Assembly (NCBI GenBank): GCA_963663365.2
Contig: CAXXIH010000008.1
Span: 1,116,001 to 1,180,000 of the forward strand
Reading direction: 5' to 3'
Origin: G963663365 sp963663365
GTDB lineage: Bacteria > Hinthialibacterota > Hinthialibacteria > Hinthialibacterales > G963663365
DNA: 64,000 nucleotides
In this document: positions 44,130-53,138 of the stretch, in pieces
Numbering within the stretch: position 1 is the stretch's first letter
Layout: each line of letters begins with the position of its first letter
Translations under genes and position numbers: made by a program
The notes under the pieces: model-generated
The model's database searches: none
What the model was told of the DNA's origin: nothing
The model's input: only the letters and a program-made list of their open reading frames with translations

Positions 44130-44999
44130 TTAGTCCTCCGGGTGTAATTTCTTCCTTCCGTCCATATAGCGGCGCAATGCATCCCGCCATTCCGGCAAAG
44201 GCTCAAGCCCAAGCTCGGCGAGAGCCCGGTTCTCAAGCCTGGAGTCCGGTGGGCGGCGCGCCGGTGCGCCATAGACCTCGGCGGTAACCGGTTCCAACGG
44301 CACTTGAAGCCCGGCCTCCTTAAAGATCGCTTCGGCAAACTCGAACCAGGTGCATCCCCCCGAGTTCGCCAAATGATAAACACCATAAGCCTGTGTTTCC
44401 GCCAATTTACGAATGATTCGGGCCGCATCCACGGTAAAAGTCGGGGACAAAGATTCGTCGTTAACAATACGTAGCGGCGTGCCCCGTTTCCCCAAACGCA
44501 GCATCGCCTCCACAAAATTAGTCCCTTTCATACGGCTGGGAGTCAATCCGAAAAGCCCGGAGACACGCACGATAAAATGCTTCGGCCAGGTGTATTGCAG
44601 GTAATGTTCACCGGCCAATTTGGAAATACCATAGGCATTGATCGGCTGGGGGGTATCTGTTTCGATGTAAGGCGATCCCTTCATGCCATCGAACACATAG
44701 TTGGTGCTGACATGGATCAGAGGGACATCCCATTTCCTGCAAGCCATAGCCACATGCAATGTGCCCAAAGCATTGACCCGGAAAGCCTGTACATGCTCGC
44801 GTTCACATTCATCCACGCGCGTAAACGCCGCTGTATTGATGACAACATCGGGGGCCGAGAAGGCGATTTGCTGCTGTACGCGGGCCTCATCGGTGATATC
44901 CATATCATCGAAATCGAACGGATTGACCTGGCAATCCGAAAAGGCATCCACCAAGTCAGTCCCCAGTTGCCCTAACGCGCCGACGATTAGCACACGCAT
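44130..44999 (-). CDS. rmlD: dTDP-4-dehydrorhamnose reductase
   Basis: NAD(P)H-dependent SDR enzyme, the last step of dTDP-L-rhamnose synthesis, 289 residues. It has a GALGQLGTDLV nucleotide-binding loop, INTAAFTRVDECE, VSTNYVFDG (STDYVFDG in many homologues) and YGISKLAGE with the catalytic Tyr and Lys. RLVxDE-like SLSPTFTVDAARII and RRPPDSRLEN are also typical. It is transcribed divergently from an rmlC-like gene 229 bp away, so both sugar-nucleotide steps are close. rmlA and rmlB are not in the window. Confidence 0.92.
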   Translation of the reverse strand: MRVLIVGALGQLGTDLVDAFSDCQVNPFDFDDMDITDEARVQQQIAFSAPDVVINTAAFTRVDECEREHVQAFRVNALGTLHVAMACRKWDVPLIHVSTNYVFDGMKGSPYIETDTPQPINAYGISKLAGEHYLQYTWPKHFIVRVSGLFGLTPSRMKGTNFVEAMLRLGKRGTPLRIVNDESLSPTFTVDAARIIRKLAETQAYGVYHLANSGGCTWFEFAEAIFKEAGLQVPLEPVTAEVYGAPARRPPDSRLENRALAELGLEPLPEWRDALRRYMDGRKKLHPED

Positions 45000-45228
45000 G
45001 GCGGTTTCTCCTCAAATCCTCTGCATTTACCGGCAATCACAATACCACGCCCCCAACATTCTGCGAGAGGCAGTAACCGGAAGCAAATCAGCAAACTCGG
45101 GAACACGCCCCGGACATGCTAGACTGCGGTTCCGGATGCAGCAATCAAGGTCAGAGACGGTTTAGATCTTGGTTTATATCTGCCACGAACCGGAAACAAC
45201 CGGCATGTCGCTCCATTGAGGTTAAACG

Positions 45229-45678
45229 ATGATTCACGATGTCAAACTGATTCCGCTTACACGCCTTCCCGATGACCGGGGGTATCTGACTGAAATCCTC
45301 CGCCGGGACGATCCCCATTTTGAGGGATTCGGACAGATTTATGTCAGCAAACTGCGCAGCGGTGTCATAAAGGCATGGCACAAACACGCCCATCAGATCG
45401 ACCATTTTTTTGTCGTTTCAGGAACCTCAAAGATCGGCCTTTATGACGACCGGGAAGACAGCCCTACAAATGGTGAGGCCATGCAAGTCGTTTTGGGCGA
45501 CGATGGCCATAATGCGCTTTTGCAAATACCCAAGCATGTTTGGCACGGGCAAATGTCGCTTTCTGACTTCACGATGCTCTTAAATCTCCCGACCGAGCCT
45601 TATAACCGCGAGAATCCCGACGAGATCCGCGCCGCCGTCGAGGCATTCCCGGATGTCTGGTCGATTGTGAACCGGTAG
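45229..45678 (+). CDS. RmlC-like dTDP-sugar epimerase (cupin)
   Basis: 149 residues forming a double-stranded beta-helix. The family pattern is DDRGYLTEILRRDDPHFEGF, QIYVSKLRSGVIKAWHKHAH, DHFFVVSGTSKIGLYDDRED, SPTNG, and IPKHVWHGQ. This resembles dTDP-4-dehydrorhamnose 3,5-epimerase, but is shorter than the usual 180 residues and reads AWHKHAHQID where RmlC has LRGLHYQ. It may be an epimerase or a related sugar ketoisomerase. It is divergent to rmlD. Confidence 0.8.
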   Translation: MIHDVKLIPLTRLPDDRGYLTEILRRDDPHFEGFGQIYVSKLRSGVIKAWHKHAHQIDHFFVVSGTSKIGLYDDREDSPTNGEAMQVVLGDDGHNALLQIPKHVWHGQMSLSDFTMLLNLPTEPYNRENPDEIRAAVEAFPDVWSIVNR

Positions 45679-45755
45679 AAATGTTCCGAATACGATCTAC
45701 CACAAAACCATAGCAAAGAATCAGGGTTAAAATCGAAATCCCACTCCATTCGGTT

Positions 45756-46487
45756 TTATTCACCGCCGAGTATAAATTTCGGCGATTTCATATATTTGCT
45801 TTCAGCAGTTACATTTCCTTGCTCGTCCCATGCAACCTGAGCACCCAAAAAATAATTCATCCGAATCTGGCCAACGCTTTTTAAAGATCCATCTTTATAG
45901 AAAATATAAATATCCCCATCCATGTTGTTATCCGTCCATTGATAGACAACCATGGGCGTGCCCTGCTTAGAATATAGTATTGAAGACCAACCATTCTGCT
46001 TGCCATTACGAAAATGAGCGATCTCATTTAAAAGGCCAATGTCAGAAAAATACCGAAGCGCTATTTTTACTTCCCCATTTTCGTCGTAGATCTCTACCTC
46101 CTGCTTTTTGCCATCCCGTTCTTTCACTACTTTTCCGTGTGTCTTCGCCAATTCAGGATATTCCTTAACAGCCTTCACGACCTCCTCATAGACTTTTAAT
46201 GCCTCTGGCATCCATGTCTCTCTTTGATAGACAGAGTCGTCAACTTCAGTATTGGCGTACGGCAGGTTTTTGGCGGCCTGAATTGCTATTGCGCGATGCT
46301 CCTCTTTGGTCTTATCAGAGATAAGGCCTTCCGGTTGAGGATTATGACATCCCAAATAAGCAAACAACATAAAATAAGGCAGCAAGAAGCGTCTTAACCG
46401 CATACGTTTCCAACTACTTCCACACGTAGTCCATCCTATGAAGAGACAGAGTATTAGAAGAAAATTTCCAACAAGAAATTTGGACAT
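45756..46487 (-). CDS. YwqK/MORN-like protein, possible lipoprotein
   Basis: 243 residues. ATG 46487 has a strong GGAGGG site. The N-terminus has two hydrophobic stretches: one at once, and one at about 32-48 ending FAYLGC, a plausible lipobox. An internal ATG (46403) just before the second stretch would make a standard lipoprotein but lacks a good ribosome site. The C-terminal part has repeats such as LNEIAHFRNGKQNGW and GDIYIFYKDGSLKSVGQIR, typical of YwqK-family MORN-variant proteins. The function is unknown; the toxin-antitoxin label used for this family is weakly founded. Confidence 0.65.
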   Translation of the reverse strand: MSKFLVGNFLLILCLFIGWTTCGSSWKRMRLRRFLLPYFMLFAYLGCHNPQPEGLISDKTKEEHRAIAIQAAKNLPYANTEVDDSVYQRETWMPEALKVYEEVVKAVKEYPELAKTHGKVVKERDGKKQEVEIYDENGEVKIALRYFSDIGLLNEIAHFRNGKQNGWSSILYSKQGTPMVVYQWTDNNMDGDIYIFYKDGSLKSVGQIRMNYFLGAQVAWDEQGNVTAESKYMKSPKFILGGE

Positions 46488-46634
46488 GGTTACCCTCCAA
46501 ATTTTCTATGATCTTGCGCCATCACCCGGTTTACTACTTGACTATTTATATCTTATCCATCAATACAATGTCAACCGGACATCAATATAATTTTCACTTG
46601 ATTTTGAGTTTGAAAAAACATCAAAGGGGCTGTT

Positions 46635-47702
46635 TCACCCACCCGAAACTACAGTAAAAGCCTTCTTGGCGCGGTCCAATTTTTCATCGGTAAAATGCCG
46701 GTTGGTGACCAAGCGGATTCTGGTGGGGCTGAGCGGGAGACACCGCACCCGGTGCTCAGCCAGCTGCGCGGTGATATCGGAGGCAGGCATGTCGAAGTCA
46801 GCTACATCGAGCATGACGATGTTGGTTTCGACATTGTGCAGATCGACCGAAAAACCGGGCAGGTCGCTGATATGTTCGGCGAGCGCCCGGGCGCGGGCAT
46901 GATCTTCCGCCAGACGTTCGCGCATGGTATCGAGCGCCACCAATGCCGCCGCGGCCATGACACCCGCTTGACGCATACCGCCGCCAAGCATTTTCCTTTT
47001 TTTGCGGGCCAGATGAATAACATCTTTGGAGCCGCCGACAATCGAACCGATAGGCGCGGAAAGCCCTTTTGAAAAACAGCTGGTTACGGTATCCACCCGC
47101 CGGGCATATTCGCGTACCGGGATTCCGGTGGCAATCGAAGCGTTCCACAGACGAGCCCCATCCAAATGGATGCTGAGTTCGGCCTCCCGCGCCACAGCGC
47201 AGAGCTCCTCAAAACGGTCAAAGGGAATACACGTCCCCCCGGCGGTGTTGTGGGTATTTTCCAAACAGAGCACAGTTGTCCACGGTTTATGATAATTCTC
47301 TTGAACAATGGCGGCTTTTACATCTTCCGGATCCAAAATCCCCCGCTCTCCCGGAACAAGACGGTAAACCACACCGCCCACAGCCGACGCCCCTCCGGCT
47401 TCGTATTGATAAATATGTGCGCCCGCTTCACAGATGGCGGCATCGCCGGGCCGCGTCAGCGCCAACAATCCCGTCAAGTTGCCCATCGTCCCCGAAGGAA
47501 CCAGCATGGCCGCTTCCTGGCCGAAGATTTCCGCCATACGTCTTTCCAGTTCGAGCACGGTCGGATCATCGGCAAAGACATCGTCGCCAACCGGAGCCTT
47601 GGCCATCGCCTCGCGCATTTCAGGCGTGGGCTGAGTGATAGTGTCACTTCGCAAGTCAATACTGTCAGGATGGCTGGGATCGGGGGAGAACAAGACGGTC
47701 AT
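46635..47702 (-). CDS. ltaE: Low-specificity threonine aldolase
   Basis: PLP enzyme cleaving threonine to glycine and acetaldehyde, 355 residues. Motifs: DLRSDTITQPTPEMREAM, VGDDVFADDPTVLELE, SGTMGNLTGLLALTRPGD, ENTHNTAGGTCIP, IHLDGARLWNASIATG and SCFSKGLSAPIGS with the PLP lysine. KKRKMLGGGMRQAGVMAAAA follows as usual. GGGAGG precedes the ATG by six bases. It stands alone, divergent to the YchF gene. Confidence 0.95.
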   Translation of the reverse strand: MTVLFSPDPSHPDSIDLRSDTITQPTPEMREAMAKAPVGDDVFADDPTVLELERRMAEIFGQEAAMLVPSGTMGNLTGLLALTRPGDAAICEAGAHIYQYEAGGASAVGGVVYRLVPGERGILDPEDVKAAIVQENYHKPWTTVLCLENTHNTAGGTCIPFDRFEELCAVAREAELSIHLDGARLWNASIATGIPVREYARRVDTVTSCFSKGLSAPIGSIVGGSKDVIHLARKKRKMLGGGMRQAGVMAAAALVALDTMRERLAEDHARARALAEHISDLPGFSVDLHNVETNIVMLDVADFDMPASDITAQLAEHRVRCLPLSPTRIRLVTNRHFTDEKLDRAKKAFTVVSGG

Positions 47703-47910
47703 TGGGTTACCTCCCGCATTGCTATAACGTTCTTAAGATTCTAAACTTAGTATCGCTCTTGGGCGAGCCCGGAAGCGGACCGGTTTACAGCACATCGATT
47801 CGTTCCCCGATCGCTTTTTTTGCTTTCAACCTGACTGATCAGGTGCTATCCTGTATCAAATTGAGACCTTCTTTTTGTACCACTTTAAGACACGGGGTTT
47901 AATCGTATTC

Positions 47911-49005
47911 ATGCAGATTGGAATTGTCGGTTTGCCAACTTCCGGGAAAACGACAGTGTTTAATACACTGACCGGCTCCCATGCAGAGACAAGTATCGCC
48001 GGTTTCGGTAAGCGCGATCCGAACCGGGGCGTGGTACATGTCCCCGATCCGCGTTTGGATCGTCTGGCAGAGATGTATTCGCCGAAAAAAGTCACGACAG
48101 CCACTATTGAATTAACCGACGTGGCGGGATTGGCGAAAGGTTCGACCGCCGATGCAGGTTTTACCGGAGAGTTTTTAGGTCATTTGCGGGATATGGAGGC
48201 CTTGCTAATTGTTGTGCGCGTTTTTGAAGCCTCATCTGTCCCGCATCCGGAAGTCTCGATTGATGCGGCCAGGGATTTGGACACGGTGCGCACCGAGCTG
48301 TGCCTGGCCGATTTAAATATTATTGAAAAGCGTTTGGAACGTGTAAAAAAAGACGTTCAACGCGTTACCGAAAAACGTAAAGCGCTCGAAACCGAGATTG
48401 TAAGTTTGGAACGCTTTATGAAATTCCTGGAAGATGGGCAGCCCATTCTCTCGGCCGAACCGACCGCGGATGAAATCCGCAACTATATACGGCCTTATGG
48501 GCTTCTCTCCGGCAAGAAAATTCTCGTGCTAGCCAATGTGGGCGATTTATCCAGTGCCGCCGAGCAAGGCCGGATGCAGGCTCTTAAAGAAGCCGCCAAC
48601 GATCTTGAACTGGTTGTCATGAATCCTCAATTGGAAATCGATCTGCAAGAATTGCCGGTCGAGGAACATGCCGATTATTACGAGTCCTCGGGGCTGGATG
48701 GCAGCGCCAAAGGCGATGTTATTCGCGCCTGCTACCGGGCTTTGAACCAGATATCGTTCTTAACCGCGGGCGAACCGGAGGTCCGGGCCTGGACCATCGG
48801 TTTGGATACACCAGCCGCGGAAGCAGCAGGAAAGATACACAGCGATATTCAACGCGGATTTATTCGCGCGGAAGTCACTGCGTATGACGACTTAATCGAA
48901 TGCGGTTCCGAACAGGCCGCAAAAAAGGCGGGAAAGCATCGTCTCGAAGGACGGGAGTATATCGTCCAAGATGGTGACGTAATTCTATTTCGTTTTTCGG
49001 TATAA
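47911..49005 (+). CDS. ychF: YchF/Obg-type GTPase (OLA1 family)
   Basis: 364 residues. P-loop GLPTSGKTT, then ELTDVAGLAKG (switch II), a coiled region (about 125-175) and a C-terminal TGS-like domain (TAGEPEVRAWTIGLDTPAAE, GFIRAEVTAYDDL). The G4 motif reads LANVGD rather than NVNE, and FGKRDPNRG replaces the usual switch I sequence, so nucleotide specificity is uncertain; YchF proteins often prefer ATP. The start ATG 47911 opens on MQIGIVGLP, as family members do. It probably shares a transcript with the LysM-M23 gene 42 bp downstream. Confidence 0.9.
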   Translation: MQIGIVGLPTSGKTTVFNTLTGSHAETSIAGFGKRDPNRGVVHVPDPRLDRLAEMYSPKKVTTATIELTDVAGLAKGSTADAGFTGEFLGHLRDMEALLIVVRVFEASSVPHPEVSIDAARDLDTVRTELCLADLNIIEKRLERVKKDVQRVTEKRKALETEIVSLERFMKFLEDGQPILSAEPTADEIRNYIRPYGLLSGKKILVLANVGDLSSAAEQGRMQALKEAANDLELVVMNPQLEIDLQELPVEEHADYYESSGLDGSAKGDVIRACYRALNQISFLTAGEPEVRAWTIGLDTPAAEAAGKIHSDIQRGFIRAEVTAYDDLIECGSEQAAKKAGKHRLEGREYIVQDGDVILFRFSV

Positions 49006-49047
49006 GACCGAAGCGAAGTCAAACCGGACAAGGAGGTATGGAAACCG

Positions 49048-49977
49048 ATGGATCCAATTAAGGGCGTATCGTCATCTCCTAATGAATTGCAAAAATCCGG
49101 CAAGAGTTCGGCAAAGGCCGGCGGTGAATCGTTTCATTCCACATTAAACCGCCATATTGCAGCTGCTGGCCAACCTCAAGAAACGAAGACGGATTCGGTC
49201 AGTCACAAGATCAAGCCCGGTGACACGCTCTCCGGCATCGTCAAGCAGCGTATGGACCGCTTGGGGATCAATTACACAACCGCCGATTTATACCGTCAGG
49301 TCAATATCGTTGCAGCTGCCAATGGGCTTGAAAATCCGGACGTGATTTACGTTGGCAGCACCATCGATCTGCATACCGTCGGCAAAGATTTGCCTCAAGA
49401 CGTAGGCGGCGCCGAGATCGAAACCGCCTCGCTTAAAATGACGCGTTCTCCGATTGCCATGCTCGATAATCTTTCGGAAGTGGCCCATCACCATGCCTAT
49501 GCCGAAACAGAGCCTCAAGAGCCAATCGTGCAATCCGAGTTGGAATTTGTTGCACCGGCCACAGGCAGGCTGACCTCAAGATTCGGGATGCGGGCCGATC
49601 CGTTTACGGGCAGTCCGCGATTCCATAATGGAATCGACATCGCTCTGCCCACCGGGACAGAAGTGGGTAGTTCGGCATCGGGACGAGTAACGTTTGTGGG
49701 CCGCAGAGGCGGATACGGAAATGTTGTCGAGGTTGACCACGGTGGTGGCTTGGTATCGCTCTATGCCCATTTGCAGTCGGCTTCGGTTACTGAAGGGGAA
49801 GAGGTCCTGGCCGGGCAAACGGTCGGATTATCGGGTCAGAGTGGCCGTTCAACCGGGCCTCATCTTCATTACGAAATGCGTCGTGACGGCGAGCCTGTAA
49901 ATCCCAGCGGCATCATGCCGCTGGATACTCTGCCAACCGGTTTGGATCCGGCGCGGGAAGTGCGGGAGATTACCTAA
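49048..49977 (+). CDS. LysM and M23 (LytM) peptidase domain protein without signal peptide
   Basis: 309 residues. The N-terminus is polar, with no hydrophobic segment. The LysM domain spans about 52-115 (HKIKPGDTLSGIV, NPDVIYVGSTIDL). The M23 domain (about 170-295) has RFGMRADPFTG, FHNGIDIALPTG (His and Asp), and GPHLHYEMRRDGEPVNP (HxH), so zinc ligands are complete. It should cleave peptidoglycan cross-links or serve as a cell-wall-binding activator. AAGGAGG precedes the start by 11 bases. Lacking a signal, it may use flagellar or another dedicated export, or the start is wrong. comF follows with no gap. Confidence 0.88.
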   Translation: MDPIKGVSSSPNELQKSGKSSAKAGGESFHSTLNRHIAAAGQPQETKTDSVSHKIKPGDTLSGIVKQRMDRLGINYTTADLYRQVNIVAAANGLENPDVIYVGSTIDLHTVGKDLPQDVGGAEIETASLKMTRSPIAMLDNLSEVAHHHAYAETEPQEPIVQSELEFVAPATGRLTSRFGMRADPFTGSPRFHNGIDIALPTGTEVGSSASGRVTFVGRRGGYGNVVEVDHGGGLVSLYAHLQSASVTEGEEVLAGQTVGLSGQSGRSTGPHLHYEMRRDGEPVNPSGIMPLDTLPTGLDPAREVREIT

Positions 49978-50763
49978 ATGGCACATGCCGGATCCCCCCA
50001 TAGCCCTGCCGTCTACACCCCTCATAAAAAGGGGCAAGCAGCTCTTTGGCAGGGTGCTTGGAAACGGATCATGGATTTGATCTATCCACCGGTTTGCCGT
50101 GGCTGCGGGGGAGATGTCGAAAATGCCGATGAGTTCTTATGCCAAACCTGCTGGCACAAGATTGAGTATCTTACGGACAACCTGTGCGCGCGTTGCGGCG
50201 CTCCGCAGATTCCGGGCACGCCTCTGGATGCGTGTGCGTACTGCCCTCCCGATTGGCCCGACGGAACGGTATTACGGAGTGCGGTTATCTATAAAGAGCC
50301 GGTCCAGGCTCTTGTTCATGGACTCAAATTCCGAGGGCATCAAGTTTTGGCCGCGCCTTTGGCGCAGATGCTGAGATGGGGTTTTCAACGCCATTTCGGC
50401 GGCCAGCAATTTGACGCCATCGTGCCCGTTCCGCTGCATCGGCGGCGGGAATGGAAACGTGAATACAATCAGTCTTGGCTGCTGGCCGAATCGCTGGCAA
50501 AAGCAACCGGCATCCCCGTTGCGCCCAAGACGCTTTTACGGTGGAAAAACACCCGCCCGCAGACATCGCTGTCCGGGGAACGAAGGCTCTTTAACGTTGC
50601 CGGAGCATTCCGGGTGACCGACAGCGCGGCATTTGAAAACCGCAGGCTTTTGATTGTGGACGACGTGGTCACAACCGGAAGCACAATTGCAGAGATCGTA
50701 CGGGTGTTGCAGAAAGCAGGGGCAAGACATGTCTCCGCTCTTTCTGCGGCGCGTGCTGTTTAG
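49978..50763 (+). CDS. comF: ComF family phosphoribosyltransferase-like protein
   Basis: 261 residues. It has a four-cysteine zinc site (CRGCGG, CQTCW), a second CARCG/CAYC pair, and a phosphoribosyltransferase core: VPVPLHRRREWKREYNQSW, NTRPQTSLSGERRLFNV and LLIVDDVVTTGSTI, the PRPP-binding loop. ComF homologues act in DNA uptake competence; the enzyme activity is unproven. The ATG at 49978 directly follows the preceding TAA, but family members begin near residue 32 here (MDLIYPPVCRGC, ATG 50071), so the true start may be later. Confidence 0.9.
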   Translation: MAHAGSPHSPAVYTPHKKGQAALWQGAWKRIMDLIYPPVCRGCGGDVENADEFLCQTCWHKIEYLTDNLCARCGAPQIPGTPLDACAYCPPDWPDGTVLRSAVIYKEPVQALVHGLKFRGHQVLAAPLAQMLRWGFQRHFGGQQFDAIVPVPLHRRREWKREYNQSWLLAESLAKATGIPVAPKTLLRWKNTRPQTSLSGERRLFNVAGAFRVTDSAAFENRRLLIVDDVVTTGSTIAEIVRVLQKAGARHVSALSAARAV

Positions 50764-50798
50764 ATATATGAATCATGTATTGAGGAAAAGGATCGATT

Positions 50799-51632
50799 AT
50801 GCCAGAGATTACAATTAGCGGATTTGGTGATGAAATCAGTTCGGACTTCGAAACTCAATTGCGTTGCAAAGCCGATATGGGGATTCATGCAATCGTGCTG
50901 CGCGGATTGTGGGACACCAATATCATCGACCTAAATGAAGATCAGAAACAAAAAGCCAAAGAGATATTGGAGAGGTATGAATTTCAAGTCTCATCCATCG
51001 GCTCTCCGGTAGGCAAATGCCAACTCGATGCGCCGCCGCACGAAGAAATCGAACGTTTTCGGCGTGCCGTGGATATGGCGGTCTTCTTCCAGTCCAAATA
51101 CATCCGTGTCTTTTCGTTTTATCCTCCGGAAGGAGATCCGCTGGATATTCACACCGATGCGGTTTTGGAACGCATGCGTACATTCGTCGAAATGGCGCGG
51201 GAAGCGGGCGTTGTGATGGTTTTAGAAAATGAAAAAGGACTATATGGCGAACGTGGAGACCGTGTCGCCCAAATTCTGAATGCCATCGATGCCCCCGAAT
51301 TAAAAATGGCTTTCGATCCGGCCAATTTCGTTCAGGCCGGGCAAAGGCCGTTCGATGAATGTTGGCCGTTGGTTAAAGAGCATGTGATTTATTTGCATGT
51401 GAAAGACGCAGTGCTGGAAGATGGTCATGTCGTGCCCGCCGGGCAAGGCGACGGACAGTTTCCGCAGTTGCTCGCCGCACTCAAAGAGCGCGGTTATACG
51501 GGTTTTGCGAGCTTAGAACCGCATCTGCAGGTCGCGGGGCATTCCTCCGGATTTACCGGGCCGGAGAAATACGCCATGGCTGCGGATATCTTGCGCGGGT
51601 TATTGGATCAGGCCGGCTTCACGCACGGCTAA
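50799..51632 (+). CDS. Sugar phosphate isomerase/epimerase-like TIM-barrel protein
   Basis: 277 residues. This is the xylose-isomerase-like (AP endonuclease family 2) barrel. Metal-site candidates are Glu in LENEKGLYGERG, Asp in MAFDPANFVQAG, His in YLHVKDA and Glu in ASLEPHL. VPAGQGDGQFPQLL is the usual late loop. The substrate is unknown. AAGGATCG precedes the ATG. It may share a transcript with comF (35 bp) and the regulator behind it (40 bp). Confidence 0.87.
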   Translation: MPEITISGFGDEISSDFETQLRCKADMGIHAIVLRGLWDTNIIDLNEDQKQKAKEILERYEFQVSSIGSPVGKCQLDAPPHEEIERFRRAVDMAVFFQSKYIRVFSFYPPEGDPLDIHTDAVLERMRTFVEMAREAGVVMVLENEKGLYGERGDRVAQILNAIDAPELKMAFDPANFVQAGQRPFDECWPLVKEHVIYLHVKDAVLEDGHVVPAGQGDGQFPQLLAALKERGYTGFASLEPHLQVAGHSSGFTGPEKYAMAADILRGLLDQAGFTHG

Positions 51633-51672
51633 ACCGGGGAAAGTCGTTTCTGGGGAAAAGGAACTTTGAATT

Positions 51673-53085
51673 ATGGAATCAATCGCACCGGAAGTGTCGA
51701 ATACAATTTGTATTATCGATGACGACCAGGAATTTTTAGCTTTGATGCGGAGCCGGGTCTCAAAAATCGGCTACAACGTCGTCACCGGATTAACCGGCCG
51801 GGAGCTCTTCGAGATATTAGAGACCACACCGGTCGATACGATAGTCTTGGATGTCCATCTGCCCGACGCGGACGGCCTCGAACTCATCGGAAAGATCCGC
51901 AAACACGATGACGAACTGCCGGTGATCGTGGAAACAGCGGATAGTTCAGGAGAGTTGGGATTTAAGGCCAGCGCCCTGGGCGCCTACGATTATGTCGAGA
52001 AGCCGGTCGATTTTGGACGGTTGGAGATTTTATTACGGCGGGCCACGGACCATTACCGGGTCGTGCGCCGGTTCCATGATTTAGAATCATCGCTTTCGGG
52101 AAGATCGGGTCTGGATGAAATCATCGGGGCCGATCCCAAAATGCAGGTGATCTATTCCGTGATAGAAAACGTGGCCGCAAGCGATGCCACTGTTTTCATC
52201 ACCGGAGAAAGCGGAACCGGCAAAGAGCTCGTGGCCCGCGCCATTCACCGCCTCTCAACCCGTAAAAATCGCGAAATGGTCGATCTCAACTGCGCCGCCA
52301 TTCCCGAGAATCTGTTGGAGAGCGAGCTGTTCGGCCACGAAAAGGGGGCCTTTACGGGAGCCACGCAACGTTATGTCGGCTGCTGCGAGCGAGCGCACCG
52401 TTCTACGCTTTTCCTCGATGAAATCTGCGAGATGAATTTTGCCTTACAGGCAAAACTGCTGCGTTTCATTCAGGAGCGCAATTTTCACCGTCTCGGCGGC
52501 CGTGAACGTATCCAAGTCGATACACGTATTATCGCGGCCACCAATCGCGAGCCGATGGATGAAGTCCGCAATAACCGTTTCCGCGAGGATCTCTATTACC
52601 GCCTCAATGTCGTTCCCGTTAACATTCCACCCTTGCGTGAACGTCCCCAAGACGTACGTCTGCTCGCCGAACACTTTCTACGTAAAAATGCGGAAACAGA
52701 AAACGGGAAATTCCGCCGCATCGCGGAAGCCACATACGAGATTCTTTCAATATACGAATGGCCGGGAAATGTGCGCGAATTGGAAAACCTAATTTCGCAA
52801 ATCGTCGTTTTGCAATCGGGAACGGTGATTGAACCGGATATGTTGCCCGCACACATCCATCAAGCGGTCCAGCTTTCAGACCGTCAGACAATTGAACCTG
52901 AACCCGGCCCGATCGTTTCCGAAAGCAACGAGAAAAACATTAAGCCTATGTGGTTGGTGGAAAAAGAGGCGATTGAGCAAGCCCTAAGGATTGTCGGCGG
53001 CAAAGTCCCGGAAGCCTGCCGGGGCCTGCAAATGAGCCGCGCCACGCTATACAGAAAAGTTAAGAAATACGGAATCGGGCTTTAA
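51673..53085 (+). CDS. NtrC-family sigma-54 response regulator
   Basis: 470 residues. The receiver domain (about 10-125) has CIIDDDQEF, phosphorylation site VLDVHLPDADG and EKPVDF lysine. The AAA+ core (about 150-385) has GESGTGKEL, ELFGHEKGAFTGA, canonical Walker B STLFLDEICEM, sensor IIAATNRE and RFREDLYYRLNVVP. The Fis-type DNA-binding region at the C-terminus has EACRGLQMSRATLYRKVKKY. Every functional residue looks intact, in contrast to the regulator at 35011. No adjacent histidine kinase is seen. Targets are unknown. Confidence 0.95.
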   Translation: MESIAPEVSNTICIIDDDQEFLALMRSRVSKIGYNVVTGLTGRELFEILETTPVDTIVLDVHLPDADGLELIGKIRKHDDELPVIVETADSSGELGFKASALGAYDYVEKPVDFGRLEILLRRATDHYRVVRRFHDLESSLSGRSGLDEIIGADPKMQVIYSVIENVAASDATVFITGESGTGKELVARAIHRLSTRKNREMVDLNCAAIPENLLESELFGHEKGAFTGATQRYVGCCERAHRSTLFLDEICEMNFALQAKLLRFIQERNFHRLGGRERIQVDTRIIAATNREPMDEVRNNRFREDLYYRLNVVPVNIPPLRERPQDVRLLAEHFLRKNAETENGKFRRIAEATYEILSIYEWPGNVRELENLISQIVVLQSGTVIEPDMLPAHIHQAVQLSDRQTIEPEPGPIVSESNEKNIKPMWLVEKEAIEQALRIVGGKVPEACRGLQMSRATLYRKVKKYGIGL

Positions 53086-53138
53086 TAAAGCACGGTATTT
53101 AAGAAATCGAATTTGAAGGATTTCCGCTGCCTTTTTAT

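Noticed and set aside
44701..45165. 154-codon plus-strand frame over rmlD
   Set aside because: Antisense to rmlD with Ser/Thr/Arg-rich composition and no ribosome site.
45756..46487. Antitoxin of a toxin-antitoxin pair
   Set aside because: YwqK-type repeats are often labelled antitoxin, but no toxin-like gene is adjacent and the protein appears membrane-targeted.
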